Source: Siniperca chuatsi (lineage: Eukaryota; Chordata; Actinopteri; Centrarchiformes; Sinipercidae). From it: DNA of 64,000 nucleotides. Positions 24,301-39,300 of this stretch are shown in pieces (positions within the stretch are counted from its first letter, which is position 1; each line of letters opens with the position of its first letter). The stretch lies in assembly GCF_020085105.1 (NCBI RefSeq), contig NC_058052.1, positions 13,373,233-13,437,232 of the forward strand. Direction: 5' to 3'. The position numbers and the translations under genes are program-made. The notes under the pieces are model-generated. The model had not been told where the DNA came from and searched no databases. It was given only the letters and a program-made list of their open reading frames with translations.

Positions 24301-27300
24301 ATCGCAGGTGAGGGGCAGCCTCCTTGTTGTCCAGTTATCAGATAGTAATGTACTGTAACGAGGAAAACAATGATCGAATGAGCTGCAATAGGCTATACGG
24401 TGGACTACATGAGCTTATAGCGACTTGTTAAGGTGAACCTTTTCTTGGTATCCCCAGTTTTATTTGAGGTCCTAAACAGGGGCTGTAGTGACGTGGATTC
24501 GTGGTACATGTGATGGTATTTTGGTCTGTTCTTATTCTGGATATGATGCCTTAAAATTAACCATAGGGTTATCGGATATGTAGTGTAATTTTAAAAAGCA
24601 GCTCTTTATTATCTCTTTGAGCCACATTCTGCGTTACCTTTGATCAAATCAGTATCTTAAAGACCCATTTTAATGTATCATTTTTATTTTTATATGCTAT
24701 AAGCATACGAGGACGCATCGTATGTGCCCAGAAAGTTGATAGTCAGAAAAGTCAGGTCGGTGGATTCAGACAGAAGAAATAACATCAAGCCTTCTGACAA
24801 GGACTCTTGTTGGTTTCACACTTGATAACATACTTGGAGCACTAAAGTTTAACAGCACAATAGTATTTTATAATGATACTTTGACTCTATTTGACGTTGT
24901 AAAAGCCCTGTCCAGCAGATGTGGATATAGGGACTGCTGTGGGCGAAGTTTTCGACCGTAAGCTTGCACCTTAGGGGAATCTGGGTGACATTAGTGACAG
25001 CTGATAGGCCATTACCAGCGAAGACACAGACATCATTTCAAACAGTAGTCTTTTAAATCTGACAGAGTTGTTTGGCAGGTGGACAACAATGGACAGGAAC
25101 GTGGTCCACATTACGAACCGGTACAGAGACGCCTGGAAAGGAAAAGCGTTTATTTTACGCGCTGTAAAAAATGAATAATTCATTCAGGCTGGTTGTGACA
25201 TATTTTTTAATCTACTGGTGTGAATTGGGTTAAACCTGGGGAGATTTAGCCTCTTATGTTAAGAAAATGGGATTTAAATGTTATTCTAATAACATTTAAG
25301 ACTCAGTATAGGATCAATGGACTTGTTAAGACAGACATTTTTTGCAGCGCGGCACGTCCGGCAGACCTTCCTATCAATCTGGAGAGGAAGCGTCGCCTAT
25401 TGGACAGACCGCAGACAAGGGAGGGATGTAGGGCGTTTCCTTTAGTGCAACAACAGCGCCGATCACTCTTGAATCCTCAGCACATACACATGCTTACAAA
25501 CACACACACACATACATACACGCACACACACACGCGCGCGCGCTGTGCCCCTGTCCGCCGCTGGTGAATGTCCAGTTTGTGGAGCCCGGGTTATGGCTCA
25601 GTACGCAACGCAGGCTAATGTGCTCTCGGACGAACAGGAATACCTCCAAGCGTATGAGGATGTTTTGGAAAAATACAAAGGTAGGATCAATGCTGATCGG
25701 ATGTTGTTTAGGCTTTGGGACGTTGAAGAAATTGCCTGATTGCTGCTTGACAGTTCACTACATGTCAGCCTGCCCCCCCTCTGGTGACTGGCTGGTCTTA
25801 GTGTCTTTATCCCTGCTGTGGAAAAGTGGGAATATTTCCTGCATGACATCACATTAAGGCTGATTTTTAGTAGCCAAAACAAATGCTTTATTATGAGCTT
25901 TTTTATGATCTCAGTTGATCATTAGATTAGAGGATTATTTCTCTTGTTTAGCTGTTATATGGAAATATTTAGCTCGGAATATGTCTGGAAAAACATTTCA
26001 AGCCAGATGACAACAGTGTCTACATCGATTTTTGTCAAATTGAAAGGTCTGGGTTTGTTGTTTTTTTTTTGTTTTGTTTTTTTTAGTAAATCATACTTTC
26101 ACATTGTAAATGATCTATTTGTATATTTTTAGGGTGATCACCCATATGAGTATCATTGACTGAATATTGCTTAGGTGACCTATGTGGTGTCTCAAGGCAG
26201 AGAGGACAATGACATAGCAGGGTGAGGCGTTAGCTCATATCAGTAGCTCATGCCACTTCATGTAGCTGCTCCTTTTGGGTTTATCTAATTAATTAAAGCA
26301 AATCCATCACACACAAGAGGTCTATGCTATTCAGTGTCTCTTTGACAGCTTAGGCTCGATGACAAAATCATACAAATGCACTCTGAGGCCAGGCCTGTGG
26401 AGATCTGTTGGCTGAATTCAACCTGACACCAGCGGTTTTTAACTCCTGCGTTTCCTCTCCACACAAGGACCCAAAGTAAAACAATAAATGGCATATACTG
26501 TGCACTATTGTATTGAACGCTTTGCCGTGAGCGTGTTCTCTCAGCTGTTGAGTATTGTAGCCAGCAGGGCCAGTCAGCTGTGGTGTAAGGCTTAAACACC
26601 CTGACTGGACTCTAATGGGATCATATGATGTAGCATCATTAGGAATCTGTAGTTGTTGTCTTTAGGCAGAGGAGCTGTGGCACACAATGAGCTTACTTAT
26701 TTTTCGTGTTTTCTCCTATCACTAACTGCCATTTTGTGATTAGTTTTTCCACGTTATATACTGATTTTTGGGAGATATTTGACTCCCCGGCAGTTGTTGC
26801 ATGAACAATGAACTTATCAAAGAAGGGTAAGGCATTTTCTTGATAATTTTACCAGCAAATTTCAAAGTTTATGGACGTGTTGTAGCCTCACAATAATGCT
26901 AATAATTTTTATTTGTCGTGTGTTGTCACAATTCTTTCTTATATGTAAAGCTGGCTAAATTTTGTGTCATTTTCTTTTCTTATCAATATTCTGCACAGAA
27001 AAATGTGGCTATTGAGTGATCTTGGTAGAATCTTGAGATCAGCCGGTGGGCTGTTTCCATCAGCTTTGTTTCCATCGCTCTCCTCATGGCAGGAAAAAAA
27101 CATTCCAGCTTTTACTGTTGAAGCTATTGAATTTATCAATATTTAATAACAAGAGGTCAGTTAAGGAGAGAGGCAGCAGGCTATAGTAATACACATTATC
27201 ATTTCCTAATTTCTTTATAAGTTGTGGACTGCTTGTGTCTGAGAATGGTAAAGAGTGACGAGCGAGATGATGACAATTTACACGTTAAGATTTACAAAAA

Positions 27301-30300
27301 TCTAATAAAATATAATTTTATGTGAGAAGAAAGCTTCAGAAATTTAGATCTTAGTTTGTAGAAGTTATTGTTTGCATAAGTTAGGAGGTTGTATTTACTG
27401 TTTCCATAAAAAGTTTGTTTGCTTCTCCACAGCCTAGACATTTTTCTATAGGGCGCTGGCTAAGTGCTGGAAAAATCCCTGTTTCTATCGTTACTTTAGT
27501 TTTATTTGCAGTTGATGGGATCACCCAGAGCCCCAAGCGTCTCTCCATGTGATGTGAATCAAAGGGGGACATTTTTGTAACAAAATCATCAACAGTAACC
27601 ATTCAAACACAACCAAACAGACCAGTAAACAGAACCGCCAGTGGGCCAGCTATAAAGTAGGAAACAGAATTGTCTTTCTCTCACCAAATCAATTTACGAT
27701 TGGATCGTTTTTATATTTAACTGTGGAAATTTGGCTTACTTCCAAAGTCATCAAACACCTCTGAGTGAATGTTAGCTGTCAGTTCCAGAGAAAAGATAAG
27801 AACTGGAGGAAAAAGCTTTACATGCTTCATTGTAGTGAGTGAGTGCCAGTGTGACCTTTTGTGAACTCCAGCTGCTTGACTGCTAAATTGACAAATTTCA
27901 AGATCCAGGAAATGCTGTAAGTTCTGAACTGTATTTGAAAGAAAGGTTCAGGATTTTTGGCGACTAAGCATAAAAATCACCATTGACTGGGAACATTTGT
28001 GTAGTTGTTATTGCTCTGGCTGTAAGAATGCCACACTAATTAGGTATTAGAGTTAATAGTACATTTGATGGAGGAATTGCTTTGGGTCGAGCTGAAATTC
28101 AATGCAGGCTTTACAAAAGGCTGTAAACTTGAGGAGTGAGTTAAAGACATGGTTTCTTAGACACATACAACAGTTAATGGCACTGGGCAGTGGCTGTGTG
28201 GGATCATGCTTTTCTAGCAGAGCCTGCTCAGTAGGCTGTCAGTATGAAGGGGCCATTAGAGTTTCCCAACAGTTGATCATCCTCTGACATCAGGAAAGAT
28301 TTAATGGATTAGACATTTGGTGGTTCAGTCAGCTCTTCTTGTAGTTTATTTTGTTTTTAAGATGCCATATGGCGTAAATGGTTTCATTAGATTGGAAGTA
28401 CATTGTATTTATAGAGATGAACCAAATAAAGATGATTTGCTTATTAAGAGTGACAGCCCTGCAGATAATACCCAGAAGATTTTCAATCACGCTGGAGACA
28501 AATTTTATTTTTTTTTAAAGAAAATTGTGGCCAAATACATTTTTCTCCACTGCTTTTAATAAAGACTACTACGATATGAAAATGTAAATACAATTGATTA
28601 AATAGCATACTAGCTAAAGCTAAATCTGTGTACACTGCAGCCCCTGAGCTGGTCACATAAAAATCTGTTTCTATTCAGTAACACTACCAAAACATTCATG
28701 AAGCTCATTTCCTGAGTATAATATGATAAAAGGAAATGATAGATATTATCCTTTTGTCAGGCTGCTGTTCAGTAGAGATCTTCCTTGAAAAAAATACAAG
28801 TTCAGTCTTTCTGTGTTTGTGAACTGATTCAGAGATATATACAGCCTACAGACTGTTTGAGATTGTATTTCTGTTAGCTGACAGCCATATACAGCACAGA
28901 GCCAGTCTTTAGGATGCCGGCTATAGGAGGGTGTGGTCTGTCAGTGTCTGTCTGTGAATCACTGCAGTCTGCATTATGACTTAATCTCATTGCGATGGAT
29001 TTCTGTAGATATATTAAGGAAACATATGATTATTAAAATCAACCTTTTCAAACTTCTATTATCTTGCATTATGAAACACAGCTACGAGTGAGAGAGCATT
29101 GTGTTTTTTGCACAGTCACTGCCTTTGTCCATCCTCCTGGGCCTTGCCCAGCCCAACCCCTCTGCTCTATGTCGACAGCCCACTCATCACATTCAAATGG
29201 CCTAGTGGCCCACACACACAGCAGGCTGCCTCTATGGAGACTGTCTGCTACCATACAAAAGACACTTTGTTTTTATGGGAGCAGCATCCAAGTTCCAGAG
29301 ACTTGTTCATGTGTCAAGTTTATTGTAGCGACACTCCTTTTTTTTTTTATTATTTTTTTTTTTAGCTTTTCATTGAGATTAAAACATCAAGGAGCCACAC
29401 TTTGAAAATGGTCTCTACCCACCTAACTCAGCCTACAGATTAGCATTCCATACTGAATATTGTGCGTGCACAGTTGGTTACTGTAGCCTCTCAAAAACGG
29501 AGCACTAACACCCACTAACTTATATTGTTCACAAACAATAGGAACATGCTTCATAGGTTTAAATTAAACTTCTTATTTAAAGCAAGTGGGATTTTAATTA
29601 TTTATTTTCTATACCGGGAGATTATCAGGAAATGATGTATTTATTGAGGCATATTATGTATTTGAAAGCTGGACAATTGGAACTAACCTATTTATACCAA
29701 CATACAGTGGATTTGGTTCAGCAAAAATGTGAACAAATATGATTTAGATAATATAATAACTAGGCTATCTAATTATCAAGGGTCATTTCACAGCTACCAC
29801 AGCCAAAATCTTAAGAGCTAAGTGCTAATGGCCAATTAACTGCATTAGATTTTTGGATCAGTATCCAACTCCAGCTCAACTTGGTGCTCCGCAATTTCAC
29901 ATTAATATCTAGCAGGAAACCTCATTCTGCTGCTCGTGGTTTCGTTTTACTGGTTTCACCTTCGTTTTCTCAGATCATTATGTCAGTTTATAACTGCAAT
30001 GAGAAATGTAATATCTGATTGTTGGTCAGTTTGACACGGTTGTATGTAGAAAATAAAATGTTAAAAAATTAAATCCCTCTACAGTAAATACACAGTACAC
30101 TATACTTATGCTAAAACATAATAGTCTTGTGGCCAAGCCCTTCATCTAATCAATAGACTTAATTTAAAATGGGCGGTGTAATCCAAACCAGCAGAGCTCT
30201 CAGAAAGCTTTTTACCGCTCCATCAGTCTTTAGTTACAGAAATATGTCTGTTTTATTTAGTCTTTAATCATGTATTATTCTTAGATTTATCATTTAGAGA

Positions 30301-33300
30301 TATGCATGCACTGTCCTTCTGGAATACATTCGATTAATATTCTTCATGTATTGTTTAGGAAGTTATATGAAATATAACTTTAATGCAGTTGTGTTATATC
30401 TGTGTCTGAGTGTGATGCCAGCTCACTGCTGTATTTCTAAATGTTGTATTTATATGCTGTCATGGTGATGGGAAGACCAGCATGACTGAAGCTCATTCCA
30501 CAGCCTTGCTTAGCTCCTCTTACATGAGCTCATCTTGTGCGTCTCTGTCCCACCCCTGACTCATGCTCTACAGCCTTTCCTCTCTCTCCCGAGCAGCACC
30601 ACCCTTCTCTTTTTGAATGCAGCAGATGCTGGGAAGTAATCCCATACTAGCAGGAAGGAAAACAGATTTCTCCACTATTTCATAGGTGGCCAGGAATTGA
30701 GTAGCTTCATTTGTTTTTGTGTAGACTCTAAAGCTGTCGTTCTGAAACCATTGCTATACGGTATATGGTTGTCCAAAATGCTATTGCCAGTGGCCAAAAG
30801 TACCTTAAACTACTCTCAGATCTGTTTCCAATTGATAATGTGACTGTCATCAATGTTTAGTGACTAATAAGGTTCTGAATTTAAGATGATTCCACTTCGA
30901 TATCTGAATTGGGCTCGTCAGTGGTCATGAATTCTCAAAGTAGCTCCTCTCAGTATTTGTTAGCTCATTTGTTATGCATATGTTGAGAGTGGAACTGCTC
31001 CAAAATAATTCAACATGTCTGAAAAGTGTAACTTTATCAAGGATGACATTGAAAAAAACGTCATAAACTTTTACTGCATTTTGTTTTATTTAAAGTGGGT
31101 GTCTGTAAAATGTGTGTTTGTATTTTGGCAGTCTTAAGCAATCATTACTGTTTTTTCAAAATAGAAATCTGTTAATGTTAATACTCACTCAGATGTGGCA
31201 GTTGCAGCTGTTGCACATATGGAGGCTAGTATTGGAGTGTGAACACACACACAGTTGCTAAACTGTGTGTGTGTTCATGTTTGCAAGTGTGTGTGTGTAT
31301 GTATGTCCCATTAGCTTTCATTAATGCTTCATCCTTTCCTCTCCTTGACTTTGCTGAGTGCATTTGTAGTGTTAGCTCATGCCTAAGGGCACTTTGCCAG
31401 CTTCACCTTCATCCTCCATTTGCTTTTTATTGAGGGTCATACAATATTTCAGCTTCCCTAATGTGGATATTGAGTATTACATCTTAACAACCTGAAACTT
31501 AATGTTACAAATGTCAGTAACATTATTACACCTCTAGATTGCACTACACATTAAACAAATTAGTCACAAAATTTGTCACTATGTATATATTCTGTCACTA
31601 TTGCAGTTACATAGTGGCCTGTGCACTACTTTCATTTTATTTATTTTGTTTGCATAAGCCACAGTTTGCTGTAATTTAGCTTGAAGTTGAGGAAAATAAT
31701 GTTGATAGGAGGAGAATGCTGAAAACGGTGTGCAGCAGTGGCTCATACTACGCCTTTTCAATGTATATGGTGCCTACTTCCTCAGGAGCACGTTGCAGAA
31801 AGGCGCTGTAGACAAGATAATAATAATCTCTGCATAGATGCTCAGACATTGTAGCCGTTTTCTTGGTTTCTTCTTTGCTGTGTCTTAACTGACTGGCTGG
31901 AAAGGCCGCTTTAAAGGCTTGGCAACCTGCTTCAATTACTGACCTGTTCCAGTCACATATTTCAGACGCTGCCCTGCCCTTCTGAGAAGACTGACTGACT
32001 GTAGTATTCTCACTTACAAAGAATGACAAAAATGTATCTTCAAGTATTCGCCCTAATCGTTGCACTTGTATTTTTGTTTACCACCCATCCAGATACCATG
32101 TTGACAATATGGTTACTAAAATGTAGTGGAAGACATTTTGTGCTGAGTCATCACTCCTGTGGGTCTCTGTTATAATGGATAATGTACATTAAACCCTTAA
32201 AAACCACCAGTGTGACCGGTGTGACAAGGACAAACTGTTCAATATTAGCATTTTAGGTTGCTGTAAGTTGCAACAGACAATTTTTAGCCATGCTACCGGC
32301 TTAAGGGATGGCAATGTCGGTTTGTTGGTCAGTCCAATACTTTGGTCCAGACTGAATTTCAACAGCTATTGGATGGATTGCCGAGACATTTGGTACAGAT
32401 ATCCATGGTGCTCAGATGATGTATTCTAATGACTTTGGCAATCACTTTCACTTTCCATCATCAGGTCAAAATTTTAATTTGTCCGATACTTTAGTTTACG
32501 ACAAAATACCCGCAAAACTTCTTAGTACTTAGCTGTACTTTGTGTTTACTGTTAATTAGCAAATGTTAGCATGCTAACAAGCTAAACAAACTCAGATGGT
32601 TAAAATGGTAAACATTATACCTGCTAAACATCTGCATCTTAGCATTGTCACTGTGAGCATGTTAGCATGCTGACGTTAGCATTTAGCTCAAAGCATTTCT
32701 GTGCCTAAGTGCAGCCTCACAGAGCAGCTAGCATGGTTGTAGACTTTAGTCTTGTTACGAAACATAATTTGGGTTCTAAATGAAAAAGGCACGTGACACA
32801 TCAAAGCTTAGATCTAGACCAACTTAACAAAATTAATTAATTTGAGCATTCTCACAAGTACTGGAAGAGTGTTTCGCATGCTGTTCATCCTAATGAAGCA
32901 TTACGTGGGTCTGCAGTTAGCTTTTGGGTGCGTGCAGCAAACCTTGGATATTTTTTATATTGCCTGTTTGTGACCAGAATCAGATATTACACTGCTGTGC
33001 AGGAGACTCACTTTAATGATGGTTTCAATGATTCATGTAATGTCATTGTTGTTTTTTAAGGGTGCAATTTCAGTTATTCTATCAAAACACACAGTGAAAT
33101 AGACCTGTATTTCAAAATCTCTGCCACTGCTATGCAACACATAGCCTTGAACTCAAAACAAAGCTAAGGTACACATGCCTTTGCTTACTGAGCTGGTTGT
33201 GACACAAGAGATGTGAAAGGAGAGCTGATCAGCAAGAATGTTTAGCGAGTCCTTGTCATAGGCTGGAAGGTTGAGGGCTTTTCAGTTTAGTCTTTACGTC

Positions 33301-36300
33301 TGTTTTGATTTCCCTCCCATACGATGTCAAGAGGATTACACAGGCTGGATTTTGATTGCTAGGACTTTTTGACTCTGCTCAGAATGTGAGGATATTTTAA
33401 GCACCCTGACGTAACAAGATGCCAAAGGGTGTCACCGGCCCCCTGTGCCAAACATTCTCGGGAAAATAACAATTTATCTGTTTTCTTGTTCAAAGAAGCT
33501 TGAGACAATCTAGTAATGAAAGATCAATGTGAAGTGCTGTAGACTGTTCTGCTGCTGGTTCCATTTCCAAAAGTCTGGTTGTGTGTAGTTTAGTAACTAA
33601 TCACTAGTAATCATTCATGCAGATGCACAACCAGTGTTTTGAATCTCTAGTTTTTGAGTATGTAAATTCAATAAACATATTCTGCTCTAATAAACGTTCA
33701 CAAACCAAAGAATGAGACAAGGAAACAGACTTCAAGCCCTATCCACAAATGCATAAAAGTCAACTCTACTACAAATTCAACTCTACCACCAGCATTTACT
33801 TCAGTCATCTTTGTTGTATGTAAGGAAATGAAGGACGTCGCCTAAGTGGCACAGATTATGTGGCCGGCAGTTGCAGGGGCAGCATGGTTTAGGGTTGTAG
33901 CTATTTATAGCCATGCACATGTGCTTTGCTGAGGTCTACAAATAAGTGTCTCAGGAGCTCTATGGCTGTCTGTTTGAATGCTGTGGTGGACTCAGGGCTA
34001 ACACTGGGCTCAGACTGTAGTCAGAGTACATGCAGGCCACAAAACAGTGTGCACATCTTCGACTTTTATACAAGAATGGCTACTGTGTGTAATGATTTTC
34101 AGTGTTGTTTGCTGTCATTGTTAAATAAAGCAATACTCTTTAGTATGCTCATATACTCTGCAAATACTTACAGAGGACTGCACAGTAAATAATAATTACT
34201 ACTGAATTACTACGCGTTTAACTTCCTATCATCGTGTAAATTTGCACTTCTGACGGAGGCTTTAATCTAATTTTTCTAGACAGTTCAAAATGTCAAGATA
34301 TTCAAATGTAACATGAGAGAAAGGTGGTTAGTCAGGCTTTCGTGATCCTTCAAACATCAACCCATTAAAGTCAAAGGTCACAAGCTGTTGGTTAATACAT
34401 TTCTAAGCTGTTCCCAGACCTCTGGTGTATGTGAATCATCTAAATTATCTGAATTTAAAATGAGAATATCGAAACATCAAAAAGAATATTTGTGAGTTAT
34501 TTCCAAATACTAAAAGCATTATGGTAAATCTGAGTGTTTTCTGTAAAATTACTTACTGTGTGTAGCTCTAGTTGTCGTCAGTTGTCACAATTTGGAGGCT
34601 TTTCACATTATAAGCAACCCTTCACAATGAAATAAACATCATACATTTACTGTAATCAAGTGTAACATGATGTGTTAATGTTATTATTAGCAATCAGTAT
34701 CATAATGGAGCCAAAAAAGTTGGTTACTCAGTCACTGTTTAATTTGCCCTATGAGTTTTGTGTTAAACTTGCAGTTAACTGCATTACCTTCACAGGGATG
34801 TGAAACTGAATGGGTAATTTGGTGTGGCTGTATGAGAAATGCATTTTGTTAGGCGTATGAAACAAACATAAATGAGACAAGATAGTGATGTAGCTTTTCA
34901 GTAATAAATAAAATACATGTCATGCATGATCAGCCGTAATATTGCACAGTAACAGTTATACATAGCTAAGAAGTTATGTGTGAAACTGGTAAAAGGTGTG
35001 AAATTCCAAGTAGTATAAACACAGAATTTATTAGATGTGATAAGTAGAATGAGATTGATTGAGCTGATAAATTTGTGCAACCTCAGGAGAATGAGTTTAT
35101 GATCATATTTAATCCAACATTATGTCATTGTTATTGTTACAGGGACAGAGAGTTTGTTTTCTGTTCGATATCGGACTGTTACTAATCTTTACTGCTGCTT
35201 TCATGTTATGGCCAAATAATGTACGACTACTGTTTTAATGTTGGGAGAATTTAATGTCTTTTGGACTGATACCAAACCAGAGTTCATGCTTACTTTTTAT
35301 TCTGATAAGATCCTCAAGAGGGCACTATACTATTAAACATGCCTTTATCTTTTGGGAAGCACAGGTACAGAAATAATTTATCTCATAGTATATTCAAACC
35401 TGCTACCTAGTTCTGCCTCTGTTTATACTGCTAGTATTATAGCACATTAACATGAAGGGCAGAGATGATGAAAACTGGTTTAGTCCATTAAGCATGCCTG
35501 TTATCAGTAATCATGCAATATGTGAAGTACAGTAGCCTGCTGCTGACATTTTCTGATAGCTGGTTCAGCTCCTGGCCTTTGCTTTGAGCTGGAGAGTTTC
35601 CTGGAATACTTGCTCAGCCAATCTATATTAATGAGTTTCTCAGGAGAGGTTTATATATTATGCAGCAAAGAGCTTAGATATGGGCATTACTGACCAAATT
35701 GGTGTCCTACTGCAGGCTGCACTGCTTTATTTCTCAGCTGTGGAGTCACAGGGACAGATACATCAGCAATGACACAGCAGTACTGCTGCTAAATGTATCT
35801 CACTGCATCACTCTTTCAATATGGAGACAGACTATTTCCCTTATTATTTAGGATTCTTTTATTGATAATGTTGTTTTAGTCAGACTCTGATTTGATAGAC
35901 TGATGTTTGGCTTCATGTCAGGCCTTGTGTAGACCATCATACAAAATAATTGTCAGACCAACCCACTTTCCAATTCTCAGCAGCTTTTACACATGCACTA
36001 TTTTTAGATGAACTAAATGTAAGAATCTGCAGAGAGTATAGTTGCAGGGCTCTTAAGGTACCCTCATTATCCTGGAAATGCATGTTTCAGGCTTTATGAT
36101 AATTCAAAAGCCTACAGTGTTACAATGACCAATGTCAGCTTTTTTATGCCACAAACTTCAAATGCATGGAACATAATGTTATTAAGAGCTGAGATAATGT
36201 TATTTGTTCATCTTACAGACATATTATGTCCGCTGAGCGTTGTCTGTCCTTTAATATGACAGAGTGGCACACTTTGTGAGATCCAAGGCTTGCAAGAAGA

Positions 36301-39300
36301 TATTACTTTAGCCTGAAAACTTGAAACACTGATTTTTGCTTAACTGAATGCCCATATCTTAGGGCAGGAGCACTTTCATTTTCTATAAGTGTCTTATGTA
36401 ACCAGTATGCTCAGAATGATAAGAAAACAAATGTATTCCACAGAATACTCTGAACTGAACAACTTCCATGGAAAGATTGCTCGTCCTTTTTGGTATTTTT
36501 CATGTTGTATCATTGCAATAATAAAGTGGTGCATGCTGTCATCAGAAATGATGGTACATTGCTCTTAAATTGCAGCTTAAATAAACTGGTTGTTTCCTGC
36601 CGTAGTAAGTTGGAACCATCCGGAAAAACGTTGACAAGGAACTTTTCTTCTTAAAAAGCATTGATTTCTTCTGTGGTTTTGAGTGCTGCTGCTAGATAAA
36701 CACTGAACCGCGTGGAAACTCAAAATAGTGAGTAGCCATGGAAAACCTGACAGGACTCGTTCTGGTTGCTTGATGAGAAAGAGAGTCACGGCTGCCCTGG
36801 AGGCTGGTAGGCAGACGGCAAGAAGAGGGAGACTGTTACTGCTTCCTCAGTCGCTTATTCACATGGCATCCGTCTACCTGAACCACGACCCTCTCGACAG
36901 CCCTCAGGAGCTTGTGCAGAGGATGAAGTCCCTGCTTAAGACAGAGAGGGATCATAGAGCTCACCTGGTAGCTCTTATGTGCTGCATGGGTCAGTATTTA
37001 TCTTACTGCTTCTTGTCATTTCCTTGAAAGATTAGTCATGTCTGTACTTGCTCATTACTAATGTAGGTAAAATGTCCTTGAGCAAACATTATTTTGTAAT
37101 CTGCACTGAGGATTATTAAAGGGCGGAGGATATCAGTGTTGTTAGTCCTGTGGTCAAAGTTCAGGAAAATACTAATCTTCCACAGTGTTGTTGTGGAAAA
37201 ATGGAGCAGTGGAGTAAATGTGACATGGCTGGCAGATTGTTGTTAATGTTATCGATTGTACATGTGAGTTTTTTGGTGTTCACTGAGGATAAGTTAGAGG
37301 AATTGTGTCTGGGAGACTGGGAGACGTGGAAGCAGTGAAATGAGTCATGGCTGTGGTGACTGGCCTGAATTCAGCTCTGCTCTGACACCGGATAGACGAC
37401 AATCTTAAGAAAAAATACAGCAACGAAAAATACAAGTTAATAATGTTGACAAGAAAACATAATAACACATAAGTGTAGTTGTTCTTTTTCTATATTATAC
37501 TACTACAAGAAAGGAATTGATTTTGAGAAAACATATATGAAGTATATAATCAGTTTACTTTTACTTTTTAATTGCATCCATTTGCGTCCTGCTTTCACTT
37601 ATGTCACAGGCTGAAGGAAGTCTAGTTGCTATGGTAATGGGAAACAAAAAACATAATTTGGTCAAGAGTATGCAGGAGAGAGTAATGCCATTTCAGCCTC
37701 TGGGAAATTATATCCTTCTTTTTAGCCACTGGGACTAGTAGTCACATCACTTTCATTTAAACTATAAATCCCAAAATAACATTACACACTGACAACAGGA
37801 AGCAAAAGATTAAGCTATGACTGCTAAATGCTTTGAAACTTAAGTGAGTTACCACTAAACATAATACAACCTACCTTGGCTACATTACAGACTTATACAC
37901 AGCAGAATTAGGCTTCTCTAATGACAGCCTTCTTTAAAAGAGATTTGTGTTGCTCAAACACCTCTATGATGATTGCTTTATAATGTGAAAAAATTTACAG
38001 GATGTCTTTTTCTTTTCTCTCTCTTCCTCAGATGAAAGAGACAGAGTGCAAAAGAAGACATTTACAAAATGGATAAATCAGCATCTGATGAAGGTAAGAA
38101 CTAATGTGTGATGTTTGCCATGTTTTTCCCCTTTCTGTTATCATGTCAAATTTAGAATTTCTGTATGTAAAACTGATGTAAAAAGCTCACTTGTGTCCCA
38201 TGTGTTCATATGGAAACTATATTCATAAATACAGTGGTGAAACCTAAATAATAGTAAAATTCTGACATTTCCTTTTCCAGAACAATCTGCAAACCATTTT
38301 CCTCTAACATAAACAATCCATTAGAGAAGTATTGGCAGTAATAACAATTAACACTCTCCATGTTAGGTCCTAACATGCTAACATTCCTCCCCAGATATTA
38401 TTAAAGCTTGTTAAAAGTCATTTAGCATGACGTGCTGTTGCACCGCTGCAGCAACAGGTTGTCTTTTGTTGACTGAGGATTTGAATCGCTTACTGTGGCG
38501 TTTCATCTGTCTGTGGAATTTAATGAAACACTTTAGCAGACAGACAAGCACTGGCTCGTCTCATTTAATTTGCCTTTGTAAAAATGAATCACTATCTGGG
38601 AATCATGTTTAATGTTATACTTTACAAGGTTCATGCATTAGTGGTACATTAGTTGATGCCATGAATCCTGTAAATCGGATATCATCCAAGGAGCCAGTGA
38701 CTTGCCAGATAAAAATTAGCAGCAGTAAATATGGCAGAAGTAACATAAACATTTTAACACTTAGTACTCAAATATAAATAAAATCAGTGTCCAAATGAAC
38801 AACAAAAGTAATGACAAAAGTTCAGTTGTTTTGGCATAAGCTGTCTCAGGAAGGGGAGTTTTCAGAAAGTCCATTCTTGCAAATGCAGAACCACATGACA
38901 GTAAATTTACTGGAAAAAAACATCAAACAAACAAAAATCTGATATTTTAATTTTTTATCTCAAGCAAGACTTGTATCTTCAAGTCTATGCAAGTCAGTTT
39001 TCAGACCATATTGAAATAAATAGAAGATAGGAAATCAATCCAAAACTAATTGTATGCTTTGAAACATGGACAGCAGTGGTGTGAAGCATATACAATTTTT
39101 AGCTACGCTAGCGGTGTGGGTCCCGGATGGTAGTGTTGGTCAGTGGGTCGGTCCACCACTTTGGTCCACACTGAAATATCTCAACAGCTATTGGATGGGT
39201 TGCCATTCAACTTTTGTACAGACATTCATGGCCTCCAAAGGACGAATCCTGCTGACTCTGGTGATGCCTCTAGCTTCACCAGCAGGTCAGAGTTTTCACT

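Larger units (their letters stand above)
25681..36772 (+). other. dst: Long dst intron
   Basis: About 11 kb of AT-rich intron with no convincing exon. It contains poly(T) tracts (26060-26085, 29336-29365), a perfect (AC)/(GT) hairpin at 31241-31276 and a dispersed repeat at 32281-32755. Open frames here, such as the minus-strand one at 31748-32065, have no family resemblance. Confidence 0.8.

Noticed and set aside
31748..32065. 105-codon minus-strand open frame inside the long dst intron
   Set aside because: No recognisable family, no promoter or poly(A) arrangement, and a length within chance expectation for an intron of this size.
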